Source of the DNA: a bacterium
Lineage (GTDB): Bacteria; Campylobacterota; Campylobacteria; Campylobacterales; Sulfurimonadaceae
Direction of reading: 5' to 3'
DNA length: 64,000 nt
Assembly: GCA_018822665.1 (NCBI GenBank)
Contig: JAHJJX010000027.1
Span: 124,001-188,000 of the forward strand
Under the pieces are notes generated by a model that saw only the letters and a program-made list of their open reading frames with translations, was not told the DNA's origin and made no database searches. Below, piece by piece: positions 16,440 through 25,816 of the stretch. The translations under genes and the position numbers were made by a program. Position 1 is the first letter of the stretch. Every line of letters begins with the position of its first letter.

Positions 16440-19160
16440 CTACTTCAACTCTCCCCAATTATTGCCAATGTTCAGGCTCGCTTTTAAAGGGACATTGAGC
16501 TCCATTATATTTTCCATGATGGATTGAAACCTTTTTCCCAAAACCTCAGCCTCTTCCTCGTTGACTTCAAAAATCAACTCATCATGAATTTGTAAGAGCA
16601 TTTTTGCATTAAGTTTTTCATCTCGTATCACTTGATATATCTTGTTCATAGAAAGTTTAATCAAATCCGATGCGCTTCCTTGAAACACAGAGTTTACCGA
16701 TTCTCTCTCATAGGCGGCTTTAAACATCGGGGTTGCATTTTCATAGTCGAAATATCTGCGTCGTTTGAGCAGGGTTTCAACAAAACCGTATTCTTTGGAG
16801 CTCTCAACGATAGAGCGAAAATAATTTCTTACAGTTGCAAAGCTGAGAAAATATTTCTCTATAATCTCTTTTGCTTCTTTAGTTGTGATGCCTAAAGTTT
16901 CTGATAACTTTTTTTGTCCCATTCCATACAATAATCCAAAATTCACTGTCTTTGCCACATTTCTTTTACCCGGAGCTTCCTCTTCACCAAAAAGTGCAAT
17001 GGCAGTTTGCATGTGGATATCTTTGTTGTTTTTAAAAGCGTCTAAGAGAACTTTATCTTTTGAAAAATGGGCAAGAAGCCGAAGTTCGATTTGTGAGTAG
17101 TCAATCCCTATGAGTTTTTTACCCTCTTCGGCTACAAAAGCTTCCCTAATCCTCAGTCCTAATTCACTTCTAGCGGGTATGTTTTGTAAGTTTGGATTTT
17201 TTGAGCTCAATCTTCCTGTTGCGGTTCCAGTTTGCACAAATGAGGTGTGTATACGACTGTGCACATCCTCTTTACTTAATTTTAATAGCGGTTCTATGTA
17301 GGTTGAATAAAGCTTGTAAACCTCACGGTACTCCAAAAGCATAGGAATAATCTCATGGCTTTGTTTTAAAGAACTTAAAACTTTCTCATCCGTAGAATAT
17401 CCTGTTTTTGTTTTTTTGCCCACAGGAAGCCCTAGCTGCTCAAATAAGACGACTCCCAGTTGTTGTGTGGAGTTAATGTTGAATTCGCTTCCGGCTTTTT
17501 CGTAAATAGTCTTGGTTAAAGTAGTTAAAGTATCTTTTACTTCAACTAAAAACTTCTCTAAAAATCTACTGTCTACTTTTATACCCTCTTTTTCCATACT
17601 TAAAAGTGTTTTTATAAAAGGAACTTCCACATGCCGAGCTTCTTCTATAAGATGTGTCGCACTTTGAAGTTCAAGCTTATGGCTTAGAAGATGAAAAAGT
17701 TTTAAAGTTATGTAAGCATCTTCAGCCGCATAAATACAGGCATCTTCTATATCAACACTTGCAAAGGTGTCCCCTTTTTTCACCGTGTCTTTAAAAGCAA
17801 CCATAGTGTGATTTAAGAGTTTATCCGAAAGCTTGTCAAGGCTGAGTGCACTCTCCGGATTTATGAGCCAAGCGAGTATCATGCTATCTGCGTATATGTC
17901 TAATGTGTCATCTTTTAAAAATCTGCTCACAAAATGCAAATCAAACTTTATATTGTGTCCGACAACACGCGAGTTAAATATTTTTTTAATGGCATTTGCA
18001 GCCTCATCTTCGCTTATTTGCTCCGGCACACCCAAATAAAAATGAGCAAAGGGAACATAAAAAGCCTCTTTATCATTCAAACTAAAACTAAATCCGACAA
18101 GAGAATCTTTTTCATAATCAAGCCCGGTTGTCTCTGTGTCAAAAGCAACTATTGTATTTTCATCTAAGGTATTTAAAACTTTTTGCAGTGCCTTTGCATC
18201 CGTTATCAGTATTGTTTTAAAATCTAACTTTTTATTCTCTTGAATTTCAACTTCAACTTTTTTAATTGCCTCTTGCTGCGTCTCTTGGCTCACCATATTT
18301 TTAGCATGAAGTGTTCTTAAAATTGCATTTTGCTCATATTTTACGAGCTCATCATAGATATTTAAAAAGGGATGTTCAATATCCATTCTATACTCTTCAA
18401 AATCAAAATGCTCCAGAACGTCATCTCTGAGTGTGACAAGTTCTTTTGACATATAAGCATTTTCTTTGGATTCTGTAAGTTTTTTTTGTATTCCAGCCGG
18501 TTTCACATTATCTATATTGGCATAAATATTGTCTAAGGTTCCAAACTCCACAAGTAGTTTTTCTGCCCCAACCTTGCCTATTCCCTTGACTCCGGGAATG
18601 TTATCTGCGCTATCACCTAAAATAGATTGATAATCTATAAACTGTCTTGGAGTGACTCCATACTTTTTAAAGCAGGCATCTTCATCAACAGTTACCCTTT
18701 TTATAGCATCCACAAGAACTATCTTACCATCGTCAATGAGCTGATACAGGTCTTTATCGTGCGAAACAACACGAACATTATAATTTTCTTCTTTTGCAAA
18801 TTTTACAACTGTCGCTATGATGTCATCCGCTTCAAAGCCGACATGCCCCAGAGTTTTATAACCCATTTTATCTATCCATTCTATTGCTATGGGCAATTGC
18901 ATGGTAAGCTCCTCCGGCGGAGCCTGACGGTGCGCTTTATAATTAGAATCTATCTCATTTCTGAATGTCGGACCTTTAGAATCTATGGCGAAGACGATGT
19001 AGTCACTATCATGCTGTTTTTGCAAAGTTGCTATAAAGTTTGTAAAACCTGTTAAAAGTCCCGTAGGAAAGCCATCTTTATTTTTAAGATGTTGGGGAAG
19101 CGCATAAAAACTACGAAAGAAAAAACCGAATGTATCTATGACCGTAACTGTTTTGCTCAT
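16440..19160 (-). CDS. polA: DNA polymerase I
   Basis: Repair and Okazaki-fragment polymerase, 906 residues. The 5' nuclease domain (1-290) has FEADDIIATVV, SHDKDLYQLID and GDSADNIPGVKGIG. A 3'-5' exonuclease domain (about 320-500) keeps its acidic residues (AFDTETTGLDYE, GHNIKFDLHF), so proofreading looks intact. The polymerase domain has motif A DYSQIELRLLAHFS, the O-helix region RNVAKTVNFGLLYGMG and motif C IHDELIFEV. It starts three bases after the HDOD gene stop, in the same direction, and a palindrome follows its stop. Confidence 0.97.
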   Translation of the reverse strand: MSKTVTVIDTFGFFFRSFYALPQHLKNKDGFPTGLLTGFTNFIATLQKQHDSDYIVFAIDSKGPTFRNEIDSNYKAHRQAPPEELTMQLPIAIEWIDKMGYKTLGHVGFEADDIIATVVKFAKEENYNVRVVSHDKDLYQLIDDGKIVLVDAIKRVTVDEDACFKKYGVTPRQFIDYQSILGDSADNIPGVKGIGKVGAEKLLVEFGTLDNIYANIDNVKPAGIQKKLTESKENAYMSKELVTLRDDVLEHFDFEEYRMDIEHPFLNIYDELVKYEQNAILRTLHAKNMVSQETQQEAIKKVEVEIQENKKLDFKTILITDAKALQKVLNTLDENTIVAFDTETTGLDYEKDSLVGFSFSLNDKEAFYVPFAHFYLGVPEQISEDEAANAIKKIFNSRVVGHNIKFDLHFVSRFLKDDTLDIYADSMILAWLINPESALSLDKLSDKLLNHTMVAFKDTVKKGDTFASVDIEDACIYAAEDAYITLKLFHLLSHKLELQSATHLIEEARHVEVPFIKTLLSMEKEGIKVDSRFLEKFLVEVKDTLTTLTKTIYEKAGSEFNINSTQQLGVVLFEQLGLPVGKKTKTGYSTDEKVLSSLKQSHEIIPMLLEYREVYKLYSTYIEPLLKLSKEDVHSRIHTSFVQTGTATGRLSSKNPNLQNIPARSELGLRIREAFVAEEGKKLIGIDYSQIELRLLAHFSKDKVLLDAFKNNKDIHMQTAIALFGEEEAPGKRNVAKTVNFGLLYGMGQKKLSETLGITTKEAKEIIEKYFLSFATVRNYFRSIVESSKEYGFVETLLKRRRYFDYENATPMFKAAYERESVNSVFQGSASDLIKLSMNKIYQVIRDEKLNAKMLLQIHDELIFEVNEEEAEVLGKRFQSIMENIMELNVPLKASLNIGNNWGELK

Positions 19161-19163
19161 TCC

Positions 19164-19979
19164 TTACCTTTTCAGATTTTCTAGAATATTGTGTATAGAA
19201 TTTTCTAAGAGTTGATGATTGTATCCTGCCTCAGCCGCTTGTCTGAGACCGATATTTATTGCTACCTCAGAGAAGGGTTTGTTAATTGGAACAATCGTTT
19301 TTACAATATGTAAAGCCATGCTATATTCTTGTACCTCCTCCGGTGCGGCAGATGGATTGTCTGCATATTTAATCATCTCTATAAACTCTTTGTCGAAGCC
19401 CCAGTGGCTAAAAACAGCAGCAGTAACATCCGCCGTTGTAACATCAACATAAGACTTTTCAACCATAGCCAAATCATTGGATGTTTCTATTTCAGAATAA
19501 AAACTAATACTTTCATCTTCTTGAATAATTTCACTGGATATAACTATCTTTCCTGTTTCTTGCAAGAATGCGGCAAGATATAATTTATCGGACTTTTCTT
19601 TATTGATTTGTTTATACCAATTCAGCATAAGCATCGCTTGTATATGTGAAACTTCTGCAAATCTTTCAGGGGTAATGCCATAAGGCTGCATATCTACATT
19701 TAACAATTTTCTAATAGAATTTCCTAATGCGATAGAGCGAGTCATACTCATGCCGAATAAACTCACGGCATGTGCAACACTTCTTATCTCTCTTCCAAAA
19801 CTGTAAAGCGGAGAATTAGCGGCTTTTAAAAGATTTGCTACAATCATAGGGTCATGTTCAATAATCTTTGCCAAATCGTGAATAGAAGAATTTTCATTTG
19901 CATAAATCATATTAATGTCTAAAATAGTTTTTGAGAGCGGAGGAAGTGATTTTATACTATCAATTATAGAGCTTTTCAT
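19164..19979 (-). CDS. HDOD domain signalling protein
   Basis: 271 residues, mostly one HDOD domain (SLPPLSKTILDINMIYANENSSIHDLAKIIEHDPMI...LLKAANSPLYSFGREI). These proteins are HD-related, generally non-catalytic scaffolds in cyclic-di-GMP, chemotaxis or stress signalling. Typical HD metal residues are absent where readable. The gene ends three bases before polA, so polA may be transcribed from this promoter. Confidence 0.85.
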   Translation of the reverse strand: MKSSIIDSIKSLPPLSKTILDINMIYANENSSIHDLAKIIEHDPMIVANLLKAANSPLYSFGREIRSVAHAVSLFGMSMTRSIALGNSIRKLLNVDMQPYGITPERFAEVSHIQAMLMLNWYKQINKEKSDKLYLAAFLQETGKIVISSEIIQEDESISFYSEIETSNDLAMVEKSYVDVTTADVTAAVFSHWGFDKEFIEMIKYADNPSAAPEEVQEYSMALHIVKTIVPINKPFSEVAINIGLRQAAEAGYNHQLLENSIHNILENLKR

Positions 19980-20056
19980 TCACAAGCCTTTTTTTGACTT
20001 ATTATAGCAGTTTAAAAATAAATAGATTTTAATCTCATAAATTCATTATCTCTTTT

Positions 20057-20767
20057 TTACTTATGACAATCCGTTAAGGTTTTTAAAGGGTTGGAGATAT
20101 AATCGTATCCGTTATAAATGGTATATGCACCATAAAGGATAACAGCAATAGAAGATAAACTCATCATCATATTTCTAAAACTTGTTTGATTAAATAATGA
20201 TGTTAAAAATCCAAGCATAAACATCGCAGGAATGGTACTGACTCCAAAAATAAACATAACTAATGCTCCATAAAACGGGTCTGCTGTGCTAGCGGCGGTT
20301 ATGGCAAAAAAATAAACAAATCCGCAGGGTAAAAGACCATTAAGCATCCCAAGAACAAAAAAACTAAGATTAGATTTTGAATTTAATACTTTTTTAAAGG
20401 CGTTTTTGTACATATTTGAAGATGAAAAAGAGTGTTCGATAATGGTTAAAAATTTTATTTTACCCATGAGTGAAAGACCGGCCAGTATCATAACAACACC
20501 TGCAAAAATCAAAAGTGCTCCATTTGCATTATTGCTAAAGGTTGCAACACCGCCAAGGGCACCAAAAATTGCGCCCAAAACCGTATATGTTAAAACTCTG
20601 CCAAAAGAATAAAGCAAATGAGACATGCTTTGAGTCATTTTTGAGCTTTTTTGATCTATTTTTATGGTTGAATACGCAACAACAATACCTCCACACATCC
20701 CTATACAGTGTCCAAATGACCCTAAAAATGCAATACTGATGAGAGTGAGAATATTGATAGTTTCCAT
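20057..20767 (-). CDS. TauE/SafE-like (DsbD-type) membrane transporter
   Basis: 236-residue integral membrane protein with about six helices. FGHCIGMCGGIVVAYS near the N-terminus is the hallmark of the DsbD_2 / sulfite-exporter-like family linked to cytochrome oxidase assembly and copper handling; GLLPCGFVYFFA begins the second half repeat. The paired cysteines could carry electrons or bind copper. Its ATG directly abuts the stop of the NosL-like gene (TAAATG), which supports a shared copper or cytochrome role. Confidence 0.8.
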   Translation of the reverse strand: METINILTLISIAFLGSFGHCIGMCGGIVVAYSTIKIDQKSSKMTQSMSHLLYSFGRVLTYTVLGAIFGALGGVATFSNNANGALLIFAGVVMILAGLSLMGKIKFLTIIEHSFSSSNMYKNAFKKVLNSKSNLSFFVLGMLNGLLPCGFVYFFAITAASTADPFYGALVMFIFGVSTIPAMFMLGFLTSLFNQTSFRNMMMSLSSIAVILYGAYTIYNGYDYISNPLKTLTDCHK

Positions 20768-21292
20768 TTATCTACCCAATAACTGTTGTTTTATATATGG
20801 ATTGTTTAAAGTTTCACCTCTCAGCATTTTGAGCTTCATTGTCTCATAATCCACATACTCTTTGCCTTGTTTTTCATAAGCTCCAAAACCATAGCCCATT
20901 GGAGTTTTATCTGTTAAGCTGTAATACGCTTTCTTCCCGTTTATCCATTTTTTTGTATCTTTGCTCATCACCCAGATTATTGCTTCATTTTCAAAGTTTT
21001 TATCTTTGAACCAATGGATGAAGCCGCCATGGTCATGAAAGAACCAAGTTTTGCCATTTTTTGCAACCACTTGAGAAGCATAGGTTAAATCTTCTATAAC
21101 CATCCCGCAATCACTGTCTTGATATTTATTTGGAACCATTTCAAGAGGCAATCTTTGAAGATTTCCTTCCTTAATCGTCGTCATATTTTGCTTTGAAGCT
21201 AAGGATAAAAATATAAAAACAATAATAAAAACAATGATAAGAACGATAAAAAAAGGCGTAAGTTTTTTAAGCATATTAAAATAAGACTCCAT
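20768..21292 (-). CDS. NosL-like membrane-anchored protein
   Basis: 174 residues with one N-terminal membrane anchor (FFIVLIIVFIIVFIFLSLA) and a periplasmic domain. DCGMVIEDL, the FFHDHGGFIHWF region, KKWINGKKAYYS and TPMGYGFGAYE follow the NosL pattern (CGM..I, WIDA..A.YV, PMG..L.AF). NosL proteins are Cu(I) chaperones for nitrous oxide reductase, but no nos genes are in the window. The anchor is a membrane helix instead of the usual lipobox. It is translationally coupled to the TauE/SafE-like gene, so copper delivery to a respiratory enzyme is my inference. Confidence 0.72.
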   Translation of the reverse strand: MESYFNMLKKLTPFFIVLIIVFIIVFIFLSLASKQNMTTIKEGNLQRLPLEMVPNKYQDSDCGMVIEDLTYASQVVAKNGKTWFFHDHGGFIHWFKDKNFENEAIIWVMSKDTKKWINGKKAYYSLTDKTPMGYGFGAYEKQGKEYVDYETMKLKMLRGETLNNPYIKQQLLGR

Positions 21293-21374
21293 TTTTAAAA
21301 TAAAATTAGCAACCGACTCTATAATAATACAAACTTAGTATTAAAAGAGTGGTGATTCGATAAAACTATTACAT

Positions 21375-21848
21375 TTATCTTCTTTTTTTTCCTTTTCCCA
21401 AATCATCATACAATAAAAATATTTCTAAGTCATTTTGCATATCTTGACTTAAAGAATCCCAAATGGATTTTTTAACTTCGTATCTGGAAAAGTTTTCTTT
21501 TTTACTTTTTTTTATATCTCTTACGAGATAGTGGTAACGGACAATAGTTTTTGTATACTCACTAATAAAAAACCAATTTTTAATAATTTGATAACTTTTC
21601 TCTTCATGATCCGTAAAACTATACTCACCATATTTTATATCTTCAACCTTTTGATGCGCAACAGCCGGCTTACCGATATCGTGCAGAATTGCCGCAGTAA
21701 TAAATTTATATTCCCTTGCTTTGAAACAATGATACACAACACGCATAGTATGTACAAGCACACCGTGTTGATGCCAATTGTTTTGAATAAAAAACAAAGA
21801 GTTCAAATATGGTTTGGAAAAAAAAGAATTATTCACTTCACTTATCAT
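21375..21848 (-). CDS. HD domain protein
   Basis: 157 residues with HD phosphohydrolase-type motifs: NWHQHGVLVHTMRVVYHCF, ILHDIGKPAVA (the HD pair), and later DHEEKSY and VRYHYLVRD. Such proteins hydrolyse phosphate esters, often of nucleotides. The substrate is unknown, and no partner domain is attached. It stands alone, 35 bases downstream of the helicase-like gene in the same direction. Confidence 0.75.
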   Translation of the reverse strand: MISEVNNSFFSKPYLNSLFFIQNNWHQHGVLVHTMRVVYHCFKAREYKFITAAILHDIGKPAVAHQKVEDIKYGEYSFTDHEEKSYQIIKNWFFISEYTKTIVRYHYLVRDIKKSKKENFSRYEVKKSIWDSLSQDMQNDLEIFLLYDDLGKGKKRR

Positions 21849-21882
21849 ATTGTTAACTCAATCATAAAAATTCTAATGGCTC

Positions 21883-22839
21883 TTATTCACTGTCATTTTG
21901 TGGCTTAAGTGATTTAATATTTATTTTTCTTCCTGTATTTTTAGGAGCTGAATCATTGACTTTTCCATAAGAAGCATCTCTTCTTGAACCGTCTTTGTTA
22001 GGTTTTTTCATATCTTTGTCATAAGGTTTTGATTTGTATGGTTTTTTGTCTTTTGAGCCCTCTTTATCATAAGGCTTAGAAGCAAACGATTTCTTAGAAT
22101 CAAATGCACCAGATTTTGCAAACTCCGGTTTAGTCTTTGTACTCGTTCCTGCAGTATTATCTAAATTTTCTCTGCGAGAGCCGTCATATTTATGGTTTCT
22201 TTCTTTGCTTTTAGCAGAAAAAATAGCTTTTCCATTTTCATCTTTGCCTAAATAATTAGAGTTTTCTCGCTTATCTTTTGAATCTGCGTATGCAGATTTT
22301 CTAGGTGCTCTTGTATCTTCTTTTTTGGCACTATCTCTCGTGTTTGATTTATAACTATTTTTTCGAGGTCTCTCATCACTTCTTGGATCCCTTGGTTTAA
22401 AAGTTTTTTCCTCTTTTTTATCCGCCGCAATCACTTTAGGTTCAAATCCTTCAATGTACTCTTGCAGAAGAGTCCGCCCAAGTAAAGTTTCAATTGGATA
22501 CAATTTTTTTTCTTCTTCTTTGTCAAGCAAGACAAGAGCCGTTGTTTTTACATGCATGAGGCGTTTTAAATATGCTTCTGGCGTATCTGGAAGGTCATAA
22601 CTAATAAGAAGGTCAGCCTTAAAATCACTCAGATTCGCGAGTTCTTCATCATTAACAACTCTAATATTATCACCGTTGACTCTATCTTTTAGCGCTTGAG
22701 AATTATTTTGTGTAACGATTAAAATACTCATCGTAGTATTACGAGATAAAAGCACGTCTAGTAATTCATTTTTACGCTTGAGTTTACAAGGGTGTGTGCG
22801 GTGATGCTGTCGTTTAAGTGTAATTGCGGTAGATGACAT
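21883..22839 (-). CDS. Orphan DEAD-box helicase C-terminal-like domain with basic disordered tail
   Basis: 318 residues. Residues 1-130 resemble RecA-like domain 2 of DEAD-box RNA helicases (ILIVTQNNSQALKDRV, ADLLISYDLPDTPEAYLKRL, then KKLYPIETLLGRTL..YIEGFEPK), but the arginine-finger motif HRIGRTGR is gone (KRLMHVKTTA) and there is no domain 1, so no Walker A or DEAD box. Residues 140-318 are low-complexity K/S/D/R/N-rich repeats (SKPYDKEGSKDKKPYKSKPY). It may be an RNA-binding relative rather than an enzyme. The start is ATG at 22839 after AAGGA, not the track's start at 22890. Confidence 0.65.
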   Translation of the reverse strand: MSSTAITLKRQHHRTHPCKLKRKNELLDVLLSRNTTMSILIVTQNNSQALKDRVNGDNIRVVNDEELANLSDFKADLLISYDLPDTPEAYLKRLMHVKTTALVLLDKEEEKKLYPIETLLGRTLLQEYIEGFEPKVIAADKKEEKTFKPRDPRSDERPRKNSYKSNTRDSAKKEDTRAPRKSAYADSKDKRENSNYLGKDENGKAIFSAKSKERNHKYDGSRRENLDNTAGTSTKTKPEFAKSGAFDSKKSFASKPYDKEGSKDKKPYKSKPYDKDMKKPNKDGSRRDASYGKVNDSAPKNTGRKINIKSLKPQNDSE

Positions 22840-22971
22840 AAATAGTCCTTTAATGTATAACCCTCTAATGCGGAAAAAATAGACACTCACGAAGAAATGC
22901 TATAGCGAAAATGAGGGCAATTGTAAGTGAAATTATACCCTAATTTTACAAGTTTCTTTATGTTCTTTAAG

Positions 22972-23787
22972 CTAAGACATAGGATGACAAACTTCTACAG
23001 TCTCTTTTAAATTATGTTTTTGAATATGGGTGTAAATTTGAGTCGTTAAGAGGGAAGCGTGTCCAAGTAATTCTTGGACTACTCTCAGGTCTGCACCTCC
23101 AACAAGAAGAGCCGTGGCATAAGAGTGTCTTAGGACGTGGGGTGACACGCCTAAATACTTTTGTGTAATTTTGTATGCGGATATCCTGCTTAAATTACTT
23201 CCTTGATAATTGCACCAAACAAATTCTTTTTCATATTTTGATTTATTTAAATATGCATTGATCGCTCTTATAGAAACTTTCGCAATAGGTACTATTCTCT
23301 CTTTATCACCTTTAGCATGCCTTATATGGAGCCATTCTTCTTCGATGTCATCTCTTCTTAGAGCCAGACATTCACTTATTCTGGCTCCTGTTGCATATAA
23401 AAATAATATTAAAGCATAATCCCTTAAGCCAATCCACGTACTCGTGTCTATCTGTTGAAGTGCATTTTGTATTTCTTTGTACGACAAGAATTTTGGAAGA
23501 AGTTTTGGAATTTTTGCAAATTTAAGCTTTGTTTTTTCATTCTTAAATTGACTTTTATAACAAAAATCAAAAAAAGAATTTACAGAAGAAAGTTTCCTGT
23601 TGAGTGTTCGTTTATTTTCATATTTTGCCAAAAGAGCTAAAAGCGTGCTTGAATCAAGAGTTATCAAAGATTTTTTCAGCTGGCTTTCTATGGATTCTAA
23701 ATCACTTTTATAAGCTTGAACACTTTTTTTACTAAGTGCCTTGGTAACACGAATATATTCTAAAAAAGCTTCTAATTCCTTAGACAT
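22972..23787 (-). CDS. Tyrosine recombinase of the Xer type
   Basis: 271 residues. An N-terminal SAM-like domain (LEAFLEYIRVTKALSKKSVQAY) and a catalytic domain with the full set R (ATGARISECL), K (RHAKGDKERIVP), H-x2-R (SPHVLRHSYATALL), H (LLGHASLLTTQIY) and Y (IYTHI). It is Xer-like in length and likely resolves chromosome dimers, though Campylobacterota often use the longer XerH, and I found no dif-like site here. The stop/start overlap with the BamB-like gene (TAATG) shows it sits in a housekeeping operon rather than on a mobile element. Confidence 0.85.
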   Translation of the reverse strand: MSKELEAFLEYIRVTKALSKKSVQAYKSDLESIESQLKKSLITLDSSTLLALLAKYENKRTLNRKLSSVNSFFDFCYKSQFKNEKTKLKFAKIPKLLPKFLSYKEIQNALQQIDTSTWIGLRDYALILFLYATGARISECLALRRDDIEEEWLHIRHAKGDKERIVPIAKVSIRAINAYLNKSKYEKEFVWCNYQGSNLSRISAYKITQKYLGVSPHVLRHSYATALLVGGADLRVVQELLGHASLLTTQIYTHIQKHNLKETVEVCHPMS

Positions 23788-24782
23788 TACTCTACTGAGA
23801 TATACTCGTCATTGATATAAAACTTTTTATTTGCCGTAAAGATATAGCCATCGGATATATCTACTTCATAAACTTTATATTCCAATAAATCTTTGCCAAT
23901 CTCAATTATATAACCCTCTTTTTCCAGAAGGTATAATTTATTTTTATGCGCTATTATTCCTAAGAAATGGGCAAATGGAAATTTTATTTTTGCATTGACC
24001 TGTAAATCAGGAGTAAGTGAAATTACTTCACCCTGTTTTGTTGTAATAAATATATCTTTTTCTGCATAAGCAATATTGCGTATCTCATAACTTACTCTAA
24101 TCTCTTTAGATGCCAAAGAGAGCATTTTATGTCCGGTAGCAGCTATTAACTTGCTGTCTACAACATTAAAATTGATTATATTGTTAAAAAAATCTTCTGA
24201 ACTCACGATGATTGTTCTAAGTTTCTTTTTTAACTTCGTATTAATAATAACTACTTTTCCGTCAAGAGTCAAAAAGAGAGCCAAATCATTCATAAAGTAT
24301 GGATTGACTATTCTCGAATCAACAATAATCGATGAATTGCCCTGCTCTTTTAAAAGTAACTCTTTTGTAGAAATAGAGTACAACGCCATTTCATTATCGG
24401 TAAAGAGAACTGCCAAAATATCATCTTTGACACTTGCGCTTGCTATAGTTTTTTTAAGTTCAAATTTTTCAACTAAAGATAAATCTGCCACAAACTGAAC
24501 CAGCAATTCACCATCAATATTCGCACTCAAAATCCAACCGTCACTTTTTCCGATTAATCTATGTGATTCTTGAATACGTACATCTGAAATTCCATCTTTG
24601 GAAAGAACTTTACGGTTTTTTAAAAGTGCAACATCCGAAGTTACATCAACAATGCTCTCTTTTGTTTTTCCATATTTACGCCAGCTGTCTTCAACATTTT
24701 CCGGCTCATACACTTTTTTTGTACTGCAGGCAGTAAAAACAAGAGTAAAAAGCAGAATAAAAAATAAAAAAAAACTTTTCAA
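23787..24782 (-). CDS. BamB-like lipoprotein (beta-propeller)
   Basis: 331 residues with a lipoprotein signal peptide ending LVFTACSTKK (lipobox). The body is a run of short beta-strand repeats (DGWILSANIDGELLVQF, LFLTLDGKVVIINT, DIFITTKQGEVISL) typical of a PQQ-like propeller. Its neighbour is a YfgM-like protein, the same order as yfgM-bamB in E. coli, so a role in outer-membrane protein assembly is likely. The similarity is structural rather than by strong motif, so BamB is inferred. Confidence 0.65.
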   Translation of the reverse strand: MKSFFLFFILLFTLVFTACSTKKVYEPENVEDSWRKYGKTKESIVDVTSDVALLKNRKVLSKDGISDVRIQESHRLIGKSDGWILSANIDGELLVQFVADLSLVEKFELKKTIASASVKDDILAVLFTDNEMALYSISTKELLLKEQGNSSIIVDSRIVNPYFMNDLALFLTLDGKVVIINTKLKKKLRTIIVSSEDFFNNIINFNVVDSKLIAATGHKMLSLASKEIRVSYEIRNIAYAEKDIFITTKQGEVISLTPDLQVNAKIKFPFAHFLGIIAHKNKLYLLEKEGYIIEIGKDLLEYKVYEVDISDGYIFTANKKFYINDEYISVE

Positions 24783-24786
24783 AATA

Positions 24787-25383
24787 CTACTTTACACCAT
24801 AATGCATTAATGCTCTGGCTAGCTTGCCAAGGGAAGATTGTTCTGAAACTTTTGAAAGTTCCTGATGCGCTTGCTCAGTTTTTCCATCATTCATCAGTAT
24901 AACTGCGCTTTGAATATGCGCCAACTCTCTGTAGATAGAATTTTGTTTGGAGGCATATTCATTTAACGCTTTTAAATCTTTTGAAGTTTGTGCTAATTCA
25001 TAACTTGCCAAATCACCTACAATCAAGGCCTTTGAATTTTTCAACTCATTTAAAGTTGCCGTATCTTTGTCTGCAATCGCTTTAGAGAAAAGCCAGACAT
25101 CATACAATTCAGGGCTTAGGGATTTTAAATTCGTTAATGCCGAAGTATTTTTAGCATCTTTACTTAATTCCAATAATGCTTCATTTGCAGCATCTATTTT
25201 ATTTTGCTTATTCACTTCATAAGCTATATTTGTGCCTACGATTACTATAACCGCCACTACAGATGCTATAATCGCATTTTTGTATTTCTTTACGAATCTT
25301 TCAGTTATAACAGCTTTTTCAAAAAACTTCTCTTCTGAATTCAACTCTTCTTTTACCATATCAATATTGCTTTTTAAACTCAA
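24787..25383 (-). CDS. YfgM-like single-span TPR protein
   Basis: 198 residues: a short cytosolic N-terminus, one membrane helix (AIIASVVAVIVIVGTNIAYEV) and a periplasmic helical-repeat domain rich in Ala, Lys and Leu (YRELAHIQSAVILMNDGKTEQAHQEL). This is the layout of YfgM/PF09976 proteins that work with the PpiD chaperone at SecYEG. It lies four bases before the BamB-like gene, the order found in gammaproteobacteria, and is the first gene of the minus-strand operon, divergent from gatC. Confidence 0.7.
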   Translation of the reverse strand: MSLKSNIDMVKEELNSEEKFFEKAVITERFVKKYKNAIIASVVAVIVIVGTNIAYEVNKQNKIDAANEALLELSKDAKNTSALTNLKSLSPELYDVWLFSKAIADKDTATLNELKNSKALIVGDLASYELAQTSKDLKALNEYASKQNSIYRELAHIQSAVILMNDGKTEQAHQELSKVSEQSSLGKLARALMHYGVK

Positions 25384-25522
25384 AAAAAATCCTTACTTAT
25401 GTATATATTTCAAAAAGTTTAAAATAGTATCGCATACTTTGTTAAAGTTTCATCAAATACATAAGCAATATAAGTTATTTTTGTTACAATCTTATCTAAA
25501 ATATTTTTAGAGGACTGAGTAT

Positions 25523-25813
25523 ATGCAAGTAGATAACGCACTTTTAACAAGATTGGAAAAATTATCTTTTTTAAAAGTTTCAGACGACAAAAGAGAAGAG
25601 ATTATAAGCCAACTATCGGAAATTGTCAGTTTTGTTGATAATTTAAGTGAGCTAAATACCGAGGGAGTAGATGATTCCTTTGCCATGAGTGATGCATCCA
25701 CTCTCCTACGAGAAGATATATCCGCTTGTAATACAAATGTGAATGACGACATTCTAAAACATGCTCCTCAAAGTGCTGAACACTTTTTTATAGTTCCAAA
25801 AATTATAGAGTAG
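25523..25813 (+). CDS. gatC: Asp-tRNA(Asn)/Glu-tRNA(Gln) amidotransferase subunit C
   Basis: 96-residue GatC, which stabilises the GatAB amidotransferase that makes Gln-tRNA (and Asn-tRNA) from mischarged precursors. Visible: LTRLEKLSFLKVSDDKREEIISQLSEIVSFVDNLSELNTEGV and REDI, the family pattern. RBS AGAGGA lies before the ATG. gatA and gatB are not in the window. First of a gatC-arsC-pilT run. Confidence 0.9.
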   Translation: MQVDNALLTRLEKLSFLKVSDDKREEIISQLSEIVSFVDNLSELNTEGVDDSFAMSDASTLLREDISACNTNVNDDILKHAPQSAEHFFIVPKIIE

Positions 25814-25816
25814 CTT

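Noticed and set aside
18627-19055. 142-aa plus ORF
   Set aside because: Shadow antisense to polA.
22972-23787. Tyrosine recombinase as a mobile-element integrase
   Set aside because: It is translationally coupled to the BamB-like gene in a housekeeping operon and has Xer length; no att-like repeats or phage genes nearby.
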